A stretch of DNA of 11,423 nt from Euperipatoides rowelli (GCA_003024985.2 PXIH01S0059389.1), one strand, 5' to 3'. Shown: positions 1-8,406, numbered from the stretch's first letter. A program made the numbers and translations. Notes: a model not told the origin generated them from the letters alone.

Positions 1-244
1 ATTTTCAAGAGTATATTTCCTTAGGTTGGAAAAGCATCTAGCTTTAAGACACAATATTTTTTACAAATAGTTAAAAAATACTTGTATTCACATGCCAATT
101 TACATCTCAAAAATCATTCTTTATACGTTTTAATATCTCTGTGTGGTATACGGTAATATTAAAATCTCAACTTTTGGCCCTTGATAGTATTTTATGGTGT
201 TGTTATGCACAAAAAATTTCAAGCTGGAGATTTGATTACAAGCT
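1..244. other. Non-coding AT-rich sequence
   Basis: No open frame of note was seen. One TACGGTA lies at 149-155. Confidence 0.6.
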
Positions 245-420
245 GAGATAGGGGGGAGGGGGTGTCAAGCCTTCCCACAGAAACCCAGGCGCCTTCCCCA
301 CGGTTAGGTTTTGGGAGAAGGGCACATGCCTGGTGATGCCCAGGGAAGGCTCCGGGGAGGGGGTGAGTTGGGGTAATTGGAGTTGGAGACGGCAAAGATT
401 GGCCGGACGAAGGAACTTTT
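245..420. other. GC-rich block in AT-rich surroundings
   Basis: About 175 bases rich in G and C, with G-runs at 251-262 and 354-363. A 9-base inverted pair (AGCCTTCCC at 268-276, GGGAAGGCT at 343-351) could form a hairpin. Open frames exist on the minus strand, but their proline/serine-rich products resemble no protein I know and follow from base composition. It could be a SINE-like fragment or another repeat. I cannot name it. Confidence 0.45.
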
Positions 421-1714
421 GACAAGTGTGCAGTACCATAGCATAAATTAGATTTCTCTATTTTATATTGTTTATCTGCACATAAAATGTGGTCCATTAA
501 AAACACATTCTAATAACAATGTAAATAACTTTCTTAGCTCTAAACTTCATATGATGTTCAACCAAGAGATGAGACATTTCTTTCACACAAATCTCTTTGA
601 GATCTAATTTTATTTTATTTAGGTCTGTTGACCTAATCAGACCTATGGAATTCACTACCTAAAAATTTCTTTTTTTCATCTAACATTAATTTTCTATTTT
701 TTAAAAAAATACTTTTTCATATGTCAAAAAGAATATTGATCCATTGTTTCTGTATAATTAAAAATAGCTTTAAGTTTTTCTTTGTAAATATAGATATTTT
801 ATTGGTTATTTTATTACATTTTACTGTTTGTTGATTTAGTTTGTATTTGTTAGTAGTGTTGCTTTTATTTACTACAGTTGTAATAAGACACTCAGTCTTT
901 CACAATTTCTGTAATTGGCTAATTGAAATAAAAATAAAATAAATAAATTTTAGAGTGATGTTAGTTCGCCAAGTTAGTGTTGTCAGTTCCGTAGTCCAGT
1001 GATGTTTCTAAAAATATTATGAGAAGGCACCCTTGTCTGGTGATCTCTTGAGTTCTTGGTTCTGCTGGCTCATAAAAAATGAATTTTGAGCCACTGTGTT
1101 CAATGCTCACTTCCATCAATGATTCCAACATAGTAGCCTACAGCTTATCATAGACACATGCAACAATGCCTTTTTCCTTTAGTGTAAATGAAAAAACTTT
1201 TGGTATCTTAACTTCTTCAAAGATAAGTTACTTAAGATTAAAGTATGTTAGCATTGTAATGTATAAAAGTAGGCTATTGNTTACAGGAACAAAATAATTA
1301 TGGTAAAAGGGGAAAAACATGCAGAAAGATAGAAAAAGGAATTTAAGGAATCATTTTTAAATTTAGAAAAGTCTGTTATCAAGTTTATGGCAATGTAAGA
1401 AATATAAAACATCAACAAGCTATAAACTAATAGCTGATTTTAAACAAAAGCCCACTAGTAGCCTAACAAGTTGACTTTTCTGAAAATTATTCATAGCCTA
1501 TACTGTATTGTTCTCAGTAGTTCTCATTTAGTAGCCTAGTTTGTTTCCATGTTTTGCTGAACTTAATTGGAAAACAATTGAATATGGTTACCTTCTCTTT
1601 CTAATGTGTTGTTGAAGGTTTTCTATTTTGTTAAGTTACGGTATCTAAGTTGCCGTTATTTCCTCTCAAATAAAACAAATTCTCCACTCCGTTATCGTTT
1701 CCTCACCTCCATGA
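421..1714. other. Non-coding AT-rich sequence
   Basis: No gene or RNA is recognised. Five TAGGCTA-type heptamers occur (1134, 1270, 1459, 1494, 1532). TACTGTA directly abuts one of them (1501-1507), and TACGGTA lies at 1637. Confidence 0.6.
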
Positions 1715-1778
1715 CCAATCCAAATACTTAAATATTTTTTTAAAAAAAAATACATTTTAATGATCAGGATCAATACCC
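1715..1778. repeat. Direct repeat, copy 1
   Basis: CCAATCC followed by an AT-rich stretch and TTTTAATGATCAGGATCAATA matches 1813-1880 with only a few substitutions and one 5-bp gap. The copies start 98 bases apart. The similarity fades after CCAG. Confidence 0.85.
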
Positions 1779-1812
1779 CAGCCTATATGTAAATTGAAAT
1801 TTAACATATAGG

Positions 1813-1880
1813 CCAATCCATATAGGCTACTAAAATATTTTTTTAAAGAAAAATACATTTTAATGATCAGGATCAATAGT
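1813..1880. repeat. Direct repeat, copy 2
   Basis: Partner of 1715-1778. It carries the TAGGCTA gain at 1823-1829, which copy 1 lacks. Confidence 0.85.
1823..1829. other. TAGGCTA scar in the duplicated intergenic segment (5-bp gain)
   Basis: The copy at 1715 reads CCAATCCAAATACTTAAAT; the copy at 1813 reads CCAATCCATATAGGCTACT followed by AAAAT. Leaving out TAGGC makes the two the same length with two substitutions. Confidence 0.75.
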
Positions 1881-2824
1881 CCAGCAATACTGTACATATT
1901 TAAATATAATTTAAAAAAAAATTTATGTTGAAATTAAAAAATTTTCAAAACAAAACTGCTCTTTTTTGGAGAATGGACCCTAATGCCCTTATATATGTTG
2001 ATAGAACTCTTTAAGGTTTCATTCAATTCTGCATTGTTATGTTGAATATCATATATGACGAACTAGTTAACACCCGTTACAAATGTTTTTTTGTTTTTTT
2101 TTTAAATTAAAATTTCTTATACAAATTTTAGCAAGTAGACCTACAATGTTATAATCTTAGCCAATAATATTTTTTCAAACGTTTTAACCAACACACTAGC
2201 AGACTTTCATGATTATTCACATGAACCTCAGCTTCCATGTCCACATCAGATAACACCCGTTACACCTCCTTAAAATAACTAGGCATACAGGTGAAGTATC
2301 CGAAAACAGGTATTTTTAATATTCAAATGCTTAAATATGTACGAGTCCAATTTATAGATGATCTCTAGCATCGAAATCTAATGTGCTAATCACTAGATGC
2401 TAGCCTTCCAAATGCTTAAATTGGAAATATTAAGACTGGCTCTAAAATTTAATTACAATGCTAGCCTACATCTTTAGGACATGTAATGCTTTATTTAAAC
2501 AATCTATAGTCTAGGTATAATATTCATGATTTGTAGTACCGGTAAGCTTAGGAATATTTTAATACCATCAAAACTTATACAGTATGATACAAACTTTAAT
2601 CGAGTAGCCAGGTTGATCAAGACTTGCTTATGATCCCCCCTCCCTCCAAAAATTAAAGTTTATCATCAAGATAGGCTACTTAATAGTATCAGAGCCATAA
2701 CACAGTTTATTTGCATCCGAGACAACTATCCATTACTATTTTAATTTTTTTTTTAGATATTTTGACCTTTGGAGTCCTCAATTTTATATCAATTATTAGT
2801 ATGGTGTTTATTTGGTTGTGGGTT
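1881..2824. other. Non-coding AT-rich sequence with small repeats
   Basis: No gene is recognised. TAACACCCGTTACA occurs twice in direct orientation (2068-2081, 2251-2264). CAAATGCTTAAAT occurs twice (2324-2336, 2409-2421). CTAGCATC / GATGCTAG (2365-2372, 2396-2403) form an 8-bp inverted pair. TAGGCTA-type sites lie at 2462 and 2672, TACCGGTA at 2537. Confidence 0.6.
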
Positions 2825-2923
2825 TTTTTTTCAATGTTAAGTAGCAATTTGATACGGTACTAGGCTATGCTTAGGCCTATTTAGGATTTTTTTAATATGC
2901 TATTCAGCAATTTGATACGGTAT
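2825..2923. repeat. Two degenerate tandem units of about 63 bp
   Basis: AGCAATTTGATACGGTA occurs at 2843-2859 and again at 2906-2922, each preceded by a poly-T run. TAGGCTA (2861-2867) and TAGGCCTA (2872-2879) lie between the units. Confidence 0.7.
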
Positions 2924-3422
2924 TATTTATTTTACACTAATTTTTTTTTTCATGTCTGACTCCTTCCCAGACTGAATATGACCAAAACAAATTCGCTTTC
3001 CCCATCCCAGTTAGATACAACCCTGCTGAGAACATTTAGGCCTACTCAATCACAAGTTGACTTTTTTTTTTTGAATGACAATAACAAGCATTAAAAAAAT
3101 AATAGAACTAGAATTGATAAATGATCTAAACTGTTTTTAAAAACAAAACCATCTAGCTTAACCTACTTAGTACTTACCTCTGTTGAACGCCTTTTTTCAC
3201 TGTTCCTACAAAAAGACAAAAATATTGAAGAAAAAATAAATAATAATCTATTATTTTCGGTAATATTTTAGTAAATAATTTGTTTTTATTAATTTAGGTT
3301 AAATATGCATTAAAAATATATTTGAAAATTTAAAAACAAATATTTTTATTTCAAATACTAATTAGGTCTATAATTAAAGTCTTGGGCATAACATATGACA
3401 ACAAATTTAAATTTGACACACT
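2924..3422. other. Non-coding AT-rich flank left of the gypsy element
   Basis: Poly-T and poly-A runs and one TAGGCCTA (3037-3044). No coding signal was seen. Confidence 0.6.
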
Positions 3423-3427
3423 TCAAT
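3423..3427. other. Target-site duplication, left copy (TCAAT)
   Basis: TCAAT lies directly outside the LTR end at 3428 and matches the five bases directly outside the other LTR (10075-10079). Five-base duplications are normal for Ty3/gypsy integrases. This fixes the element borders to the base. Confidence 0.9.
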
Positions 3428-3644
3428 TGTAATAATTGTGTTGCTTGTTATATGTGTGGTAATGTGAGAGATAAATAACTAGGAAGAATAATTACCTTTA
3501 ATTGACAATACTTTACATTTAAAATATGTCCCAAACTAACACATGTTAGCTTCCATTACAGTACTGTAGTACATACATGGTGACATCACTAACTAGGCTT
3601 ATCTAATCTATATTAATACAAACTAGCCTAATGCATTTATAACA
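3428..3644 (-). repeat. 3' LTR of the gypsy element
   Basis: A 217-bp copy of the LTR at 9851-10074, in the same orientation. It differs by scattered substitutions and a few indels: it lacks about 6 and 8 bases near 3448 and 3478, is rearranged at 3556-3573, and carries a 5-bp gain at 3624-3630. The octamer TGACGTCA of the other LTR reads TGACATCA here (3581-3588), a CpG-to-CpA change typical of decay. Confidence 0.93.
3624..3630. other. TAGCCTA scar in the 3' LTR (5-bp gain)
   Basis: This LTR reads AACTAGCCTAATGCAT, while the other LTR (10055-10065) reads AACTAATGCAT. The difference is exactly five bases and leaves a TA on both sides of GCC. Confidence 0.85.
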
Positions 3645-3662
3645 TTACCACTTTATTCATTT
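3645..3662 (-). other. Probable polypurine tract
   Basis: Directly inside the 3' LTR the element-sense strand is A/G-rich (AATAAAGTGGTAA just before TGTTATA). This is where plus-strand priming would occur. The tract is short and interrupted by T, so it may be decayed. Confidence 0.4.
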
Positions 3663-3730
3663 TTTAAATTAAATTTAAAACGCAGGAAATATAACACAAA
3701 ACAAAATTCTACATCTATTTGTCTCTATGT

Positions 3731-5059
3731 TCATAAATCCAGTCTTTCTGGAACTTTACGGTTCCTTGGAGGATTCCTTCTGGGTTTATGCTTGACACAT
3801 ATATCACTCCCTAACTGTTTTTCTGGCCTATCCTCCAATCTGTCCATTAATCTCTCTTGTGTTGGCAGACGTACTTCTGCACTTTCATCCTCCACTGGTT
3901 TCTGCACTGTTTGTTGCACTTCGTTTTCACTGACCCTTTCATTTCCGCACTGCCCTACTTCCTTGTCTTAATTGATCGAAATGAAATGTCCCTATACCTT
4001 TTTGTGTTCCTATTGTCCATGTTCTGCTGCTCTGTTTCTGTACTATAGTTCCATGCAACCACCTTGGTCCAATCGCCACATTCCTTGCCAATACAGTATC
4101 ACCCTTATCAAATTCTCTCAATGATGAATGTGCACGATCATGACGTTGTTTTTAACCCTTGAAATGATGTCGGTATGTAACAAAGAACATCTGTCTCTTA
4201 ATTCTCTTCCCATAAACAAAATTGATGGAGGCAATCACGTAGTAGCATGAGGAGTGTTGTGATGCCTCAGCAAATACCTAGCAATCTTCTGCTCAGTTTG
4301 TCTCTTACATCCACTTCCATTTTTTCCAATGAATTTTTAAAAGAATGAACTGCCCTTTCTGCCGATCCATTTGAACTGGGATGGTACGGAGGTACCAAGG
4401 TATGCCTTATACCATTCAATTTTGCGAAATCTTCAAATTCCCTTGCTGTTAACTGCAGCCCTTTGTCCGAAACAAACTCAATCAGAATACCATATCTCGC
4501 AAACATATTTCTCAATATCCCAATAGTAGTTTCAGAAGTAGCCTAATACTGTAAGTTGGAACAACTTCAATCCATTTGCTATGTGCATCCACTACTATTA
4601 AAAAGTATTGATTGCCTTTTTGCCCATAATCTATGTGGATCATTTACCACAGTCTTTTTGGCTATATCTACGACTCTAATTTCGTTTTCGGTGGCAATTT
4701 TTGATTTTATTCACAGGATGTACACTTCCTTGAATGAAACTCTATGTCACTGTCTATCCCTGGCATATGGCTTCTTGCTATTGACTTCATACGGCTTACT
4801 CCTGGGTGGATGTCATGGAGTAGCTCCAATAGTGTTGCTCTGAATTGCTATAACTATCCATATTTCCCATAATATGATGCAATCTGACAATGATAATTCT
4901 TCCTTGCGGTTATGATATGGCTTAAACTTTTCCTCTAAATTGTGATACCATATTTGATTTTGTTCATCACTAAGCTCAATACTTCATCCTTTCCTGTTGC
5001 TTTACAAATGTCTACACTCGTTAAGGTAACTCTTCCAAGTAAGATAATTATATTTCTCC
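3731..5059 (-). pseudogene. pol: Integrase remnant and pol C-terminus
   Basis: This is the integrase that would insert the cDNA into DNA. The HHCC zinc-binding region lies at about 4826-4713 (LLHDIHPGVSRMKS, ending C-T-S-C). The catalytic core keeps all three acidic residues: D in HIDYG (about 4630), D in VSDKG (4467-4465) and E in NGSAERAV (4359-4357). The last two are 35 residues apart, the canonical DD35E spacing. The chromatin/DNA-binding C-terminus is at 4121-3939 (GDTVLARNVAIGPRWLHGT, the GPY/F-like module). A basic tail ends ...RKVPERLDL with a stop at 3731. A 5-bp gain at 4539-4545 breaks the frame inside the core, and there are many stops between 5059 and 4830 and around 4266-4122. 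Confidence 0.88.
4539..4545. other. TAGCCTA scar in integrase core (5-bp gain)
   Basis: In element sense the DAHSKWIEVVPTYS frame and the TSETTIGILRNMF frame are offset by five bases, and the join is ATTAGGCTACT. Without TAGGC the frame is continuous and the residue spacing matches the family as I know it. Confidence 0.75.
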
Positions 5060-5288
5060 TTCGATGTCTGGAGTGTCTGCACTTGGGAATCTTGATAAAA
5101 TATCTGCATTGGAATGTTACTTTCCTTACTTATAGCCTACTGAATATCGTAGAAATGAAGATATAATGCCCATCACTGTATACGAGCCACAGCCATTGCC
5201 GGTACTCCAACATGCGGTCCAAACAACTTCAATAATGGTCTATGGTCAGTAATAATTGTAAACTTCCTACCATAAAGAAATTGGCTAA
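5060..5288 (-). pseudogene. pol: RNase H remnant, C-terminal part
   Basis: RNase H removes the RNA strand of the hybrid during reverse transcription. Past the MITE the reading resumes with QFLYGRKFTIITDHRPLL (about 5283-5231), a signature motif with a conserved aspartate. GVPAMAVARIQ follows, and then a TGA where the family normally has arginine before WALYL. A 5-bp gain at 5133-5139 shifts the frame just before the NADILSRFP motif (about 5115-5085), which marks the end of the domain. Several further stops are present. Confidence 0.87.
5133..5139. other. TAGCCTA scar in RNase H (5-bp gain)
   Basis: The YLHFYDIQ frame and the downstream frame containing NADILSRFP are offset by five bases at CAGTAGGCTATAAG. 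Leaving out TAGGC places both motifs in one frame. Confidence 0.8.
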
Positions 5289-5682
5289 GGGGTCGTCCAT
5301 AAATTACATCACACAATTTTTTTCATAATTTTGACCCCCTCCCCCCTCCTTATCACAACTTGTCACACAATGGTTTACTACCCCCCCTATATAATTTTTA
5401 TATAATTATATTTTAACATCTTTTTCTATTGTTAAATTTACCCCCTCTAAAATCTTGTCTAAAATTTTTACAACCCCTGCAAAGTAAAATTAGCCTCACA
5501 AAATTAGCCTTCTTAATAGGTAAGATACACCAAAGTTTTATAAGAATTTCATTCAAATAAATATTCAGACGATTTATTGAATTTTTAGGAAAAATGATGT
5601 GACATCACATTTCTGGGACCCTCCTCCAGCATCACATATCACATTCATTCAAACTCCTTCCCCCGCCCTACTGCGTGATGTA
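5289..5682. mobile_element. MITE-like element in the RNase H gene, one end truncated
   Basis: This is a 394-bp non-coding insert with no open frame. The left end reads GGGGTCGTCCATAAATTAC followed by ATCACACA. Near the right end TGCGTGATGTAA is the inverted partner of the inner part (TTACATCACACA), but the outermost 15 or so bases are missing and gypsy sequence begins at once. The inside has C-rich runs (5334-5348, 5380-5386, 5659-5664) and ATCACA-type subterminal repeats (5600-5645), a known style for these elements. TA just outside the left end (5286-5287) is compatible with a TA target. It splits the RNase H frame between FGLKH-type and QFLYG-type motifs, so it arrived after the gypsy element. 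Confidence 0.75.
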
Positions 5683-6185
5683 AATGCTTTAACCCAAACA
5701 CTATTGATAGCGCCTCCTTTTCGATCTGTGAATATGACTTCTATGCATTAGATAATGTTCTCGATCCATAAGCATTTGGTCTTTCTTCAGTTAAAATTAC
5801 GTGTGACAATACAACTCCAAGTCTATATGGGGATGCATCACAAGATAATGTTAATTTCTTCTTATCATTGTGTGTCAATACCATGTCAGATGACAATTAT
5901 TTTTACAACGATTTTAAACGCTTCCACACATTCCTTTGTCCATTCCTATATATTATCCTTATGTAAAAGCTCATAGCCTATAAAGGTTGCAAAATATCAG
6001 CAGAGTTATTAACAAATTTGCTATAATAATTCAACATTCCTAAAAAATACTTGTAGATCACGTACATTTTCAGGAGCTTTCATGTTTAAAATTGCCTCTA
6101 CTTTCTGTTCAGTTGGGTGTATGCCTCTTCTATCTATCATATGGCCAAGATAAATGACTTGCTGTTGTAAAAATGAACACTTATA
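5683..6185 (-). pseudogene. pol: Reverse transcriptase thumb and start of RNase H
   Basis: This continues the polymerase on the far side of the LINE insertion. It starts KCSFLQQQVIYLGHMID (6182-6130), the conserved KC-x-F...YLGH signature of gypsy reverse transcriptases. It passes through a connection region with several stops and frame errors near 6030, then WTKECVEAF near 5925, and ends with SQIEKEALSIVFG (about 5735-5697), the start of RNase H. A 5-bp gain (TAGGC) at 5974-5980 shifts the frame in the middle of a conserved PLY-ELL stretch. The reading stops at about 5683, where a MITE-like element cuts the gene. Confidence 0.87.
5974..5980. other. TAGCCTA scar in reverse transcriptase (5-bp gain)
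   Basis: In element sense CCTTTATAGGCTATGAGC joins a frame ending ILQPL to one starting YELLHKD. These are adjacent in gypsy proteins, so five bases (TAGGC) are surplus. Confidence 0.8.
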
Positions 6186-6823
6186 AATGGATATTTATTT
6201 ATTTAAATCATAAAAGATTTAGACCTAAGTCTATACAGTGTTGATGTAAAATCAACTAAAAACAAACATACAAACATTTCAAATCAACATAACACAATAA
6301 ATATTACACAGAAAACATTAAAAATAAATAAATTCATAAACCCCCTACCCCACTCCCCNTTTTAAGTATAACCAAATAACCATCCAAAGGCTAATAAGCC
6401 CCACATTTGTTAAAAAAAGAAGCACTGTTTCCAGAACTATCAAATCAGAGTTTAAGCCCAGCCTAATGAACATTCTAAACAAATCAGCAAGCAACTAATT
6501 TACATCAGATAGAATGACCACAATTGGACTTTAATTTTTTTTTATATTGATAAACAATTAATAATATATTTTGTTCACAATAGCATATTTTTATTTGTAA
6601 ATGATGGCAGTCTATTCTTCTGGCTAGTGTTAGATTTTACAAACCTCAGAGCTAATTTTGAAAATAGAAAACAAATATAATTTAAAATTGTGATAGTATT
6701 TCATCTTACAGCCTAACATATTAATTAGTAAGTTTTTGTTGCTCTGAAGTAATTTTTTTAATTGTCCAGAATATCAACTTTGACTCTGAAGAATACTAGC
6801 CGAATAATATCCTGAAATAAGGT

Positions 6824-7624
6824 CTAATGACCCAGGTACAATTTAATNAGTTCAATTTGTCTGTGTTTTATTAGCCTATCTTTAAATATTACAGTTTTGT
6901 ATTTTACTCTATTAGATGGACTTTCAACTTGAGGTTTAACTCTATTATTACCTCCAATATTTTTCTCCATCTTTTTGTTGACTATAACATTCATTTTAAC
7001 ATCCGATTCAACTCCTATCTTGGTATTCTTCAAATGATTATTAATGTTAAATTTATCAGATCTAAAACCACTACCATTTGAACTATCCAAGCGAACAAAA
7101 CTTTCTTTGAATTCTTCCCACTCTTTTCTTAAAGTTGCCACATTTTCATTAATCAAACCTCCATTCGTTGAATCTTTTTTAACCGCCGCTTCCATCATAA
7201 ATGTATTTAATTCTTCCAAACTATGTTTCACCATAATAGTACCATCTTCTTTTTTATCATTATGTGTTATTTGTGTCTCCTTCGTAAAATTGCTTTCATA
7301 ATATCTCGGAATACTTTTTGAATTGCTAACCTCTTTTATCTCCGTGTTTACTTCGGTATAAGCCCTCTCATCTTTACGTTTGTCTATTAAATTTCTTGCT
7401 GGCCTCGATGAATACAACCGTTTTATGTCTTCAATAAAACACCCGTAACATTTAATAAAATTTATATCACTGTCCAAATTTTCAATTAATCCATGATTTA
7501 TCGTGAAACATTTAACATGACAAATTGAATCACAGTTATCATTAACACATGAAATACCAGATAAATCAAACAAAATCCCGCAAATATTGCACTTGTTCTT
7601 CCTGTGTTCAGTAGCTTTATCCAA
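6824..7624 (-). CDS. LINE ORF1 protein with N-terminal PHD-like zinc finger
   Basis: An open frame of 266 residues starts at the ATG 7624-7622. Residues 12-62 give C12-x2-C15-x10-C26-x4-C31-x4-H36-x2-C39-x19-C59-x2-C62, the C4HC3 pattern of a PHD finger (7591-7439). ORF1 proteins of CR1/L2-type LINEs often carry such a finger and are thought to bind nucleic acid or chromatin. The rest is polar and lysine/asparagine-rich, with a short possible coiled-coil stretch (LRKEWEEFKESFVRL, near residues 165-180). No esterase or RNA-recognition domain is recognised. The single N at 6848 leaves one residue unknown. Compared with the gypsy frames around it, this ORF is strikingly intact, which suggests a later arrival. 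Whether it is still translated is unknown. Confidence 0.7.
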   Translation of the reverse strand: MDKATEHRKNKCNICGILFDLSGISCVNDNCDSICHVKCFTINHGLIENLDSDINFIKCYGCFIEDIKRLYSSRPARNLIDKRKDERAYTEVNTEIKEVSNSKSIPRYYESNFTKETQITHNDKKEDGTIMVKHSLEELNTFMMEAAVKKDSTNGGLINENVATLRKEWEEFKESFVRLDSSNGSGFRSDKFNINNHLKNTKIGVESDVKMNVIVNKKMEKNIGGNNRVKPQVESPSNRVKYKTVIFKDRLIKHRQIEXIKLYLGH

Positions 7625-7739
7625 TCTTCATAAATCTTTCAGCATCTTCCCTATTTTCAAATTTTTTGAATATAGGGTTTACAACTCCCTTTATTAACTC
7701 TTTACTTTGTCCCAGGAGTTATAAATACCTGGATTCTGC

Positions 7740-7753
7740 CGCTCCGAAGAGCG
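7740..7753 (-). other. UUCG-tetraloop hairpin in the LINE 5' leader
   Basis: In element sense CGCTCTTCGGAGCG folds into a 5-bp stem capped by C(UUCG)G, one of the most stable RNA tetraloops known. It lies about 115 bases upstream of ORF1. A role in RNA stability or protein binding is only a suggestion. Confidence 0.5.
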
Positions 7754-7796
7754 TAATAACGCATCTTGATTGTAAAACTATCTGTCCGCCATTTTA

Positions 7797-7840
7797 TGTG
7801 AAAATAGTCTATCAAACACTTACTGGTACTGCAATCTTGA
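7797..7840 (-). repeat. Source copy of a 38-base displaced duplication
   Basis: TGTGAAAATAGTC (7797) through ACTTACT (7824), then six extra bases GGTACT, then GCAATCTTGA (7831-7840). The same 38 bases, without the six, occur at 8404-8441. Here the sequence is in its proper place in the reverse transcriptase, downstream of the EHLSRL motif. Its left edge coincides with the 5' border of the LINE insert. Confidence 0.85.
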
Positions 7841-8390
7841 CAAATGTTCTGGAACAGTCTTACTAATAACTAAAATATCTTGATAACATATCACTCCTGG
7901 TAACCCATTCAGGACTTTATCCATCACTGATTGGAAAATTTGAGCTGCGGTGTTAATACCAAAAAGCAATCTATTTGGTCTTAACAACCCTAAATGTGTG
8001 TGAAATGTCAAGTATCCCCTCAATTGTTCATCTAGTTCAATTTGATGGCAAGCTTGTTGCATATCTAACTTGAAAAAATATACTCCATTGTTTAAAGTTC
8101 AAAATAACTCCTTTTGTGTAGAAAGCGGGTATACCTCAGGCTCTGTTAGTGAATTAATAGTTGCTTTGAAATCACCACATATTCGTACATTGTTGTCCTT
8201 TTTGGGGACTAAAACTAAAGATGTAGCCCATGGGCTTGTGTTAACAAACTCATAAATGCCCGGATCTACTAACTTCAAAATTTGTTTCTCAACAATTGAT
8301 TTCAAAGCGAATGGAACAGGCCTAGCCTTTCTATATATATAGGCTTAAACCCCTCTTTTAATATTATCGATACAAATATGATGGACAACA
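7797..8390 (-). pseudogene. pol: Reverse transcriptase remnant, fingers and palm
   Basis: This is the N-terminal half of the gypsy RNA-dependent DNA polymerase. In element order it shows ARPVPFALK (about 8325), the strand-forming LVLVPKKDNNVRICGDF (about 8240-8190), FFKLDMQQA with the first catalytic aspartate (about 8065), RLLFG (about 7950) and FQSVMDKVL (about 7925). An in-frame TGA lies between 8099 and 8062. The catalytic Y-x-D-D box is damaged: at 7877-7888 it reads CYQDILV, so one of the two paired aspartates is missing. A frame error lies near 8335-8345 in a TA run. The reading then meets a stop near 7821 and breaks off at about 7797, where a LINE fragment is inserted; the domain resumes at about 6185. 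Confidence 0.88.
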
Positions 8391-8406
8391 ACAGACTATA
8401 GTCTGT
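8391..8406. repeat. Perfect 16-base palindrome at the duplication border
   Basis: ACAGACTATAGTCTGT equals its own reverse complement. It runs into the displaced copy at 8404-8441, which itself contains ATAGTCTAT. A fold-back or template-switch origin is plausible. Confidence 0.7.

Larger units (their letters stand above)
6186..7796 (-). mobile_element. CR1-type LINE fragment inserted in the gypsy pol gene
   Basis: The gypsy reverse transcriptase is interrupted between the VFDRLFSH stretch (ending near 7797) and KCSFLQQQ (starting 6182). The 1.6-kb insert, in the same orientation, begins AAAATGGCGGACAGATAG in element sense and has a 5' leader of about 170 bases. ORF1 with a PHD-like finger follows, then a region without long frames (6823-6190), and the insert ends in a short AAATAAATAAAT tail. 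These features fit a CR1/L2-type non-LTR element; a poly-repeat tail and lack of a clear target duplication are usual there. No reverse transcriptase or endonuclease ORF2 is present, so this is either internally deleted or a non-autonomous derivative. The gypsy reading frame on both sides fixes the borders to within a few bases. Confidence 0.75.

Noticed and set aside
219-506. Minus-strand open frame of 95 residues
   Set aside because: Proline/serine-rich product caused by the GC-rich block. No known domain, and the frame runs into AT-rich sequence at both ends.
2068-2264. Small transposon bounded by TAACACCCGTTACA
   Set aside because: The two copies are in direct, not inverted, orientation, and no target duplication or coding signal supports an element.
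3594-3600. TAGGCTT in the 3' LTR as a scar
   Set aside because: The other LTR has AGGCTTA at the same place, so it is ancestral LTR sequence.
3857-4048. Plus-strand open frame opposite the pol C-terminus
   Set aside because: Shadow of the minus-strand integrase and pol tail.
4092-4098. TACAGTA in the integrase C-terminal domain as a scar
   Set aside because: In element sense these are the native codons of GDTVL, a conserved gypsy motif, so no bases were gained.
4547-4553. TACTGTA in the integrase core as a scar
   Set aside because: With the neighbouring TAGGC set aside, the residue spacing is normal with these bases present, so they look native.
6872-6878. TAGGCTA inside LINE ORF1 as a proven gain
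   Set aside because: It reads in frame and no reference copy is available, so it counts only towards the total.
7044-7301. Plus-strand open frame opposite LINE ORF1
   Set aside because: Shadow of ORF1. Its serine/leucine-rich product follows from the complement of lysine/glutamate codons.
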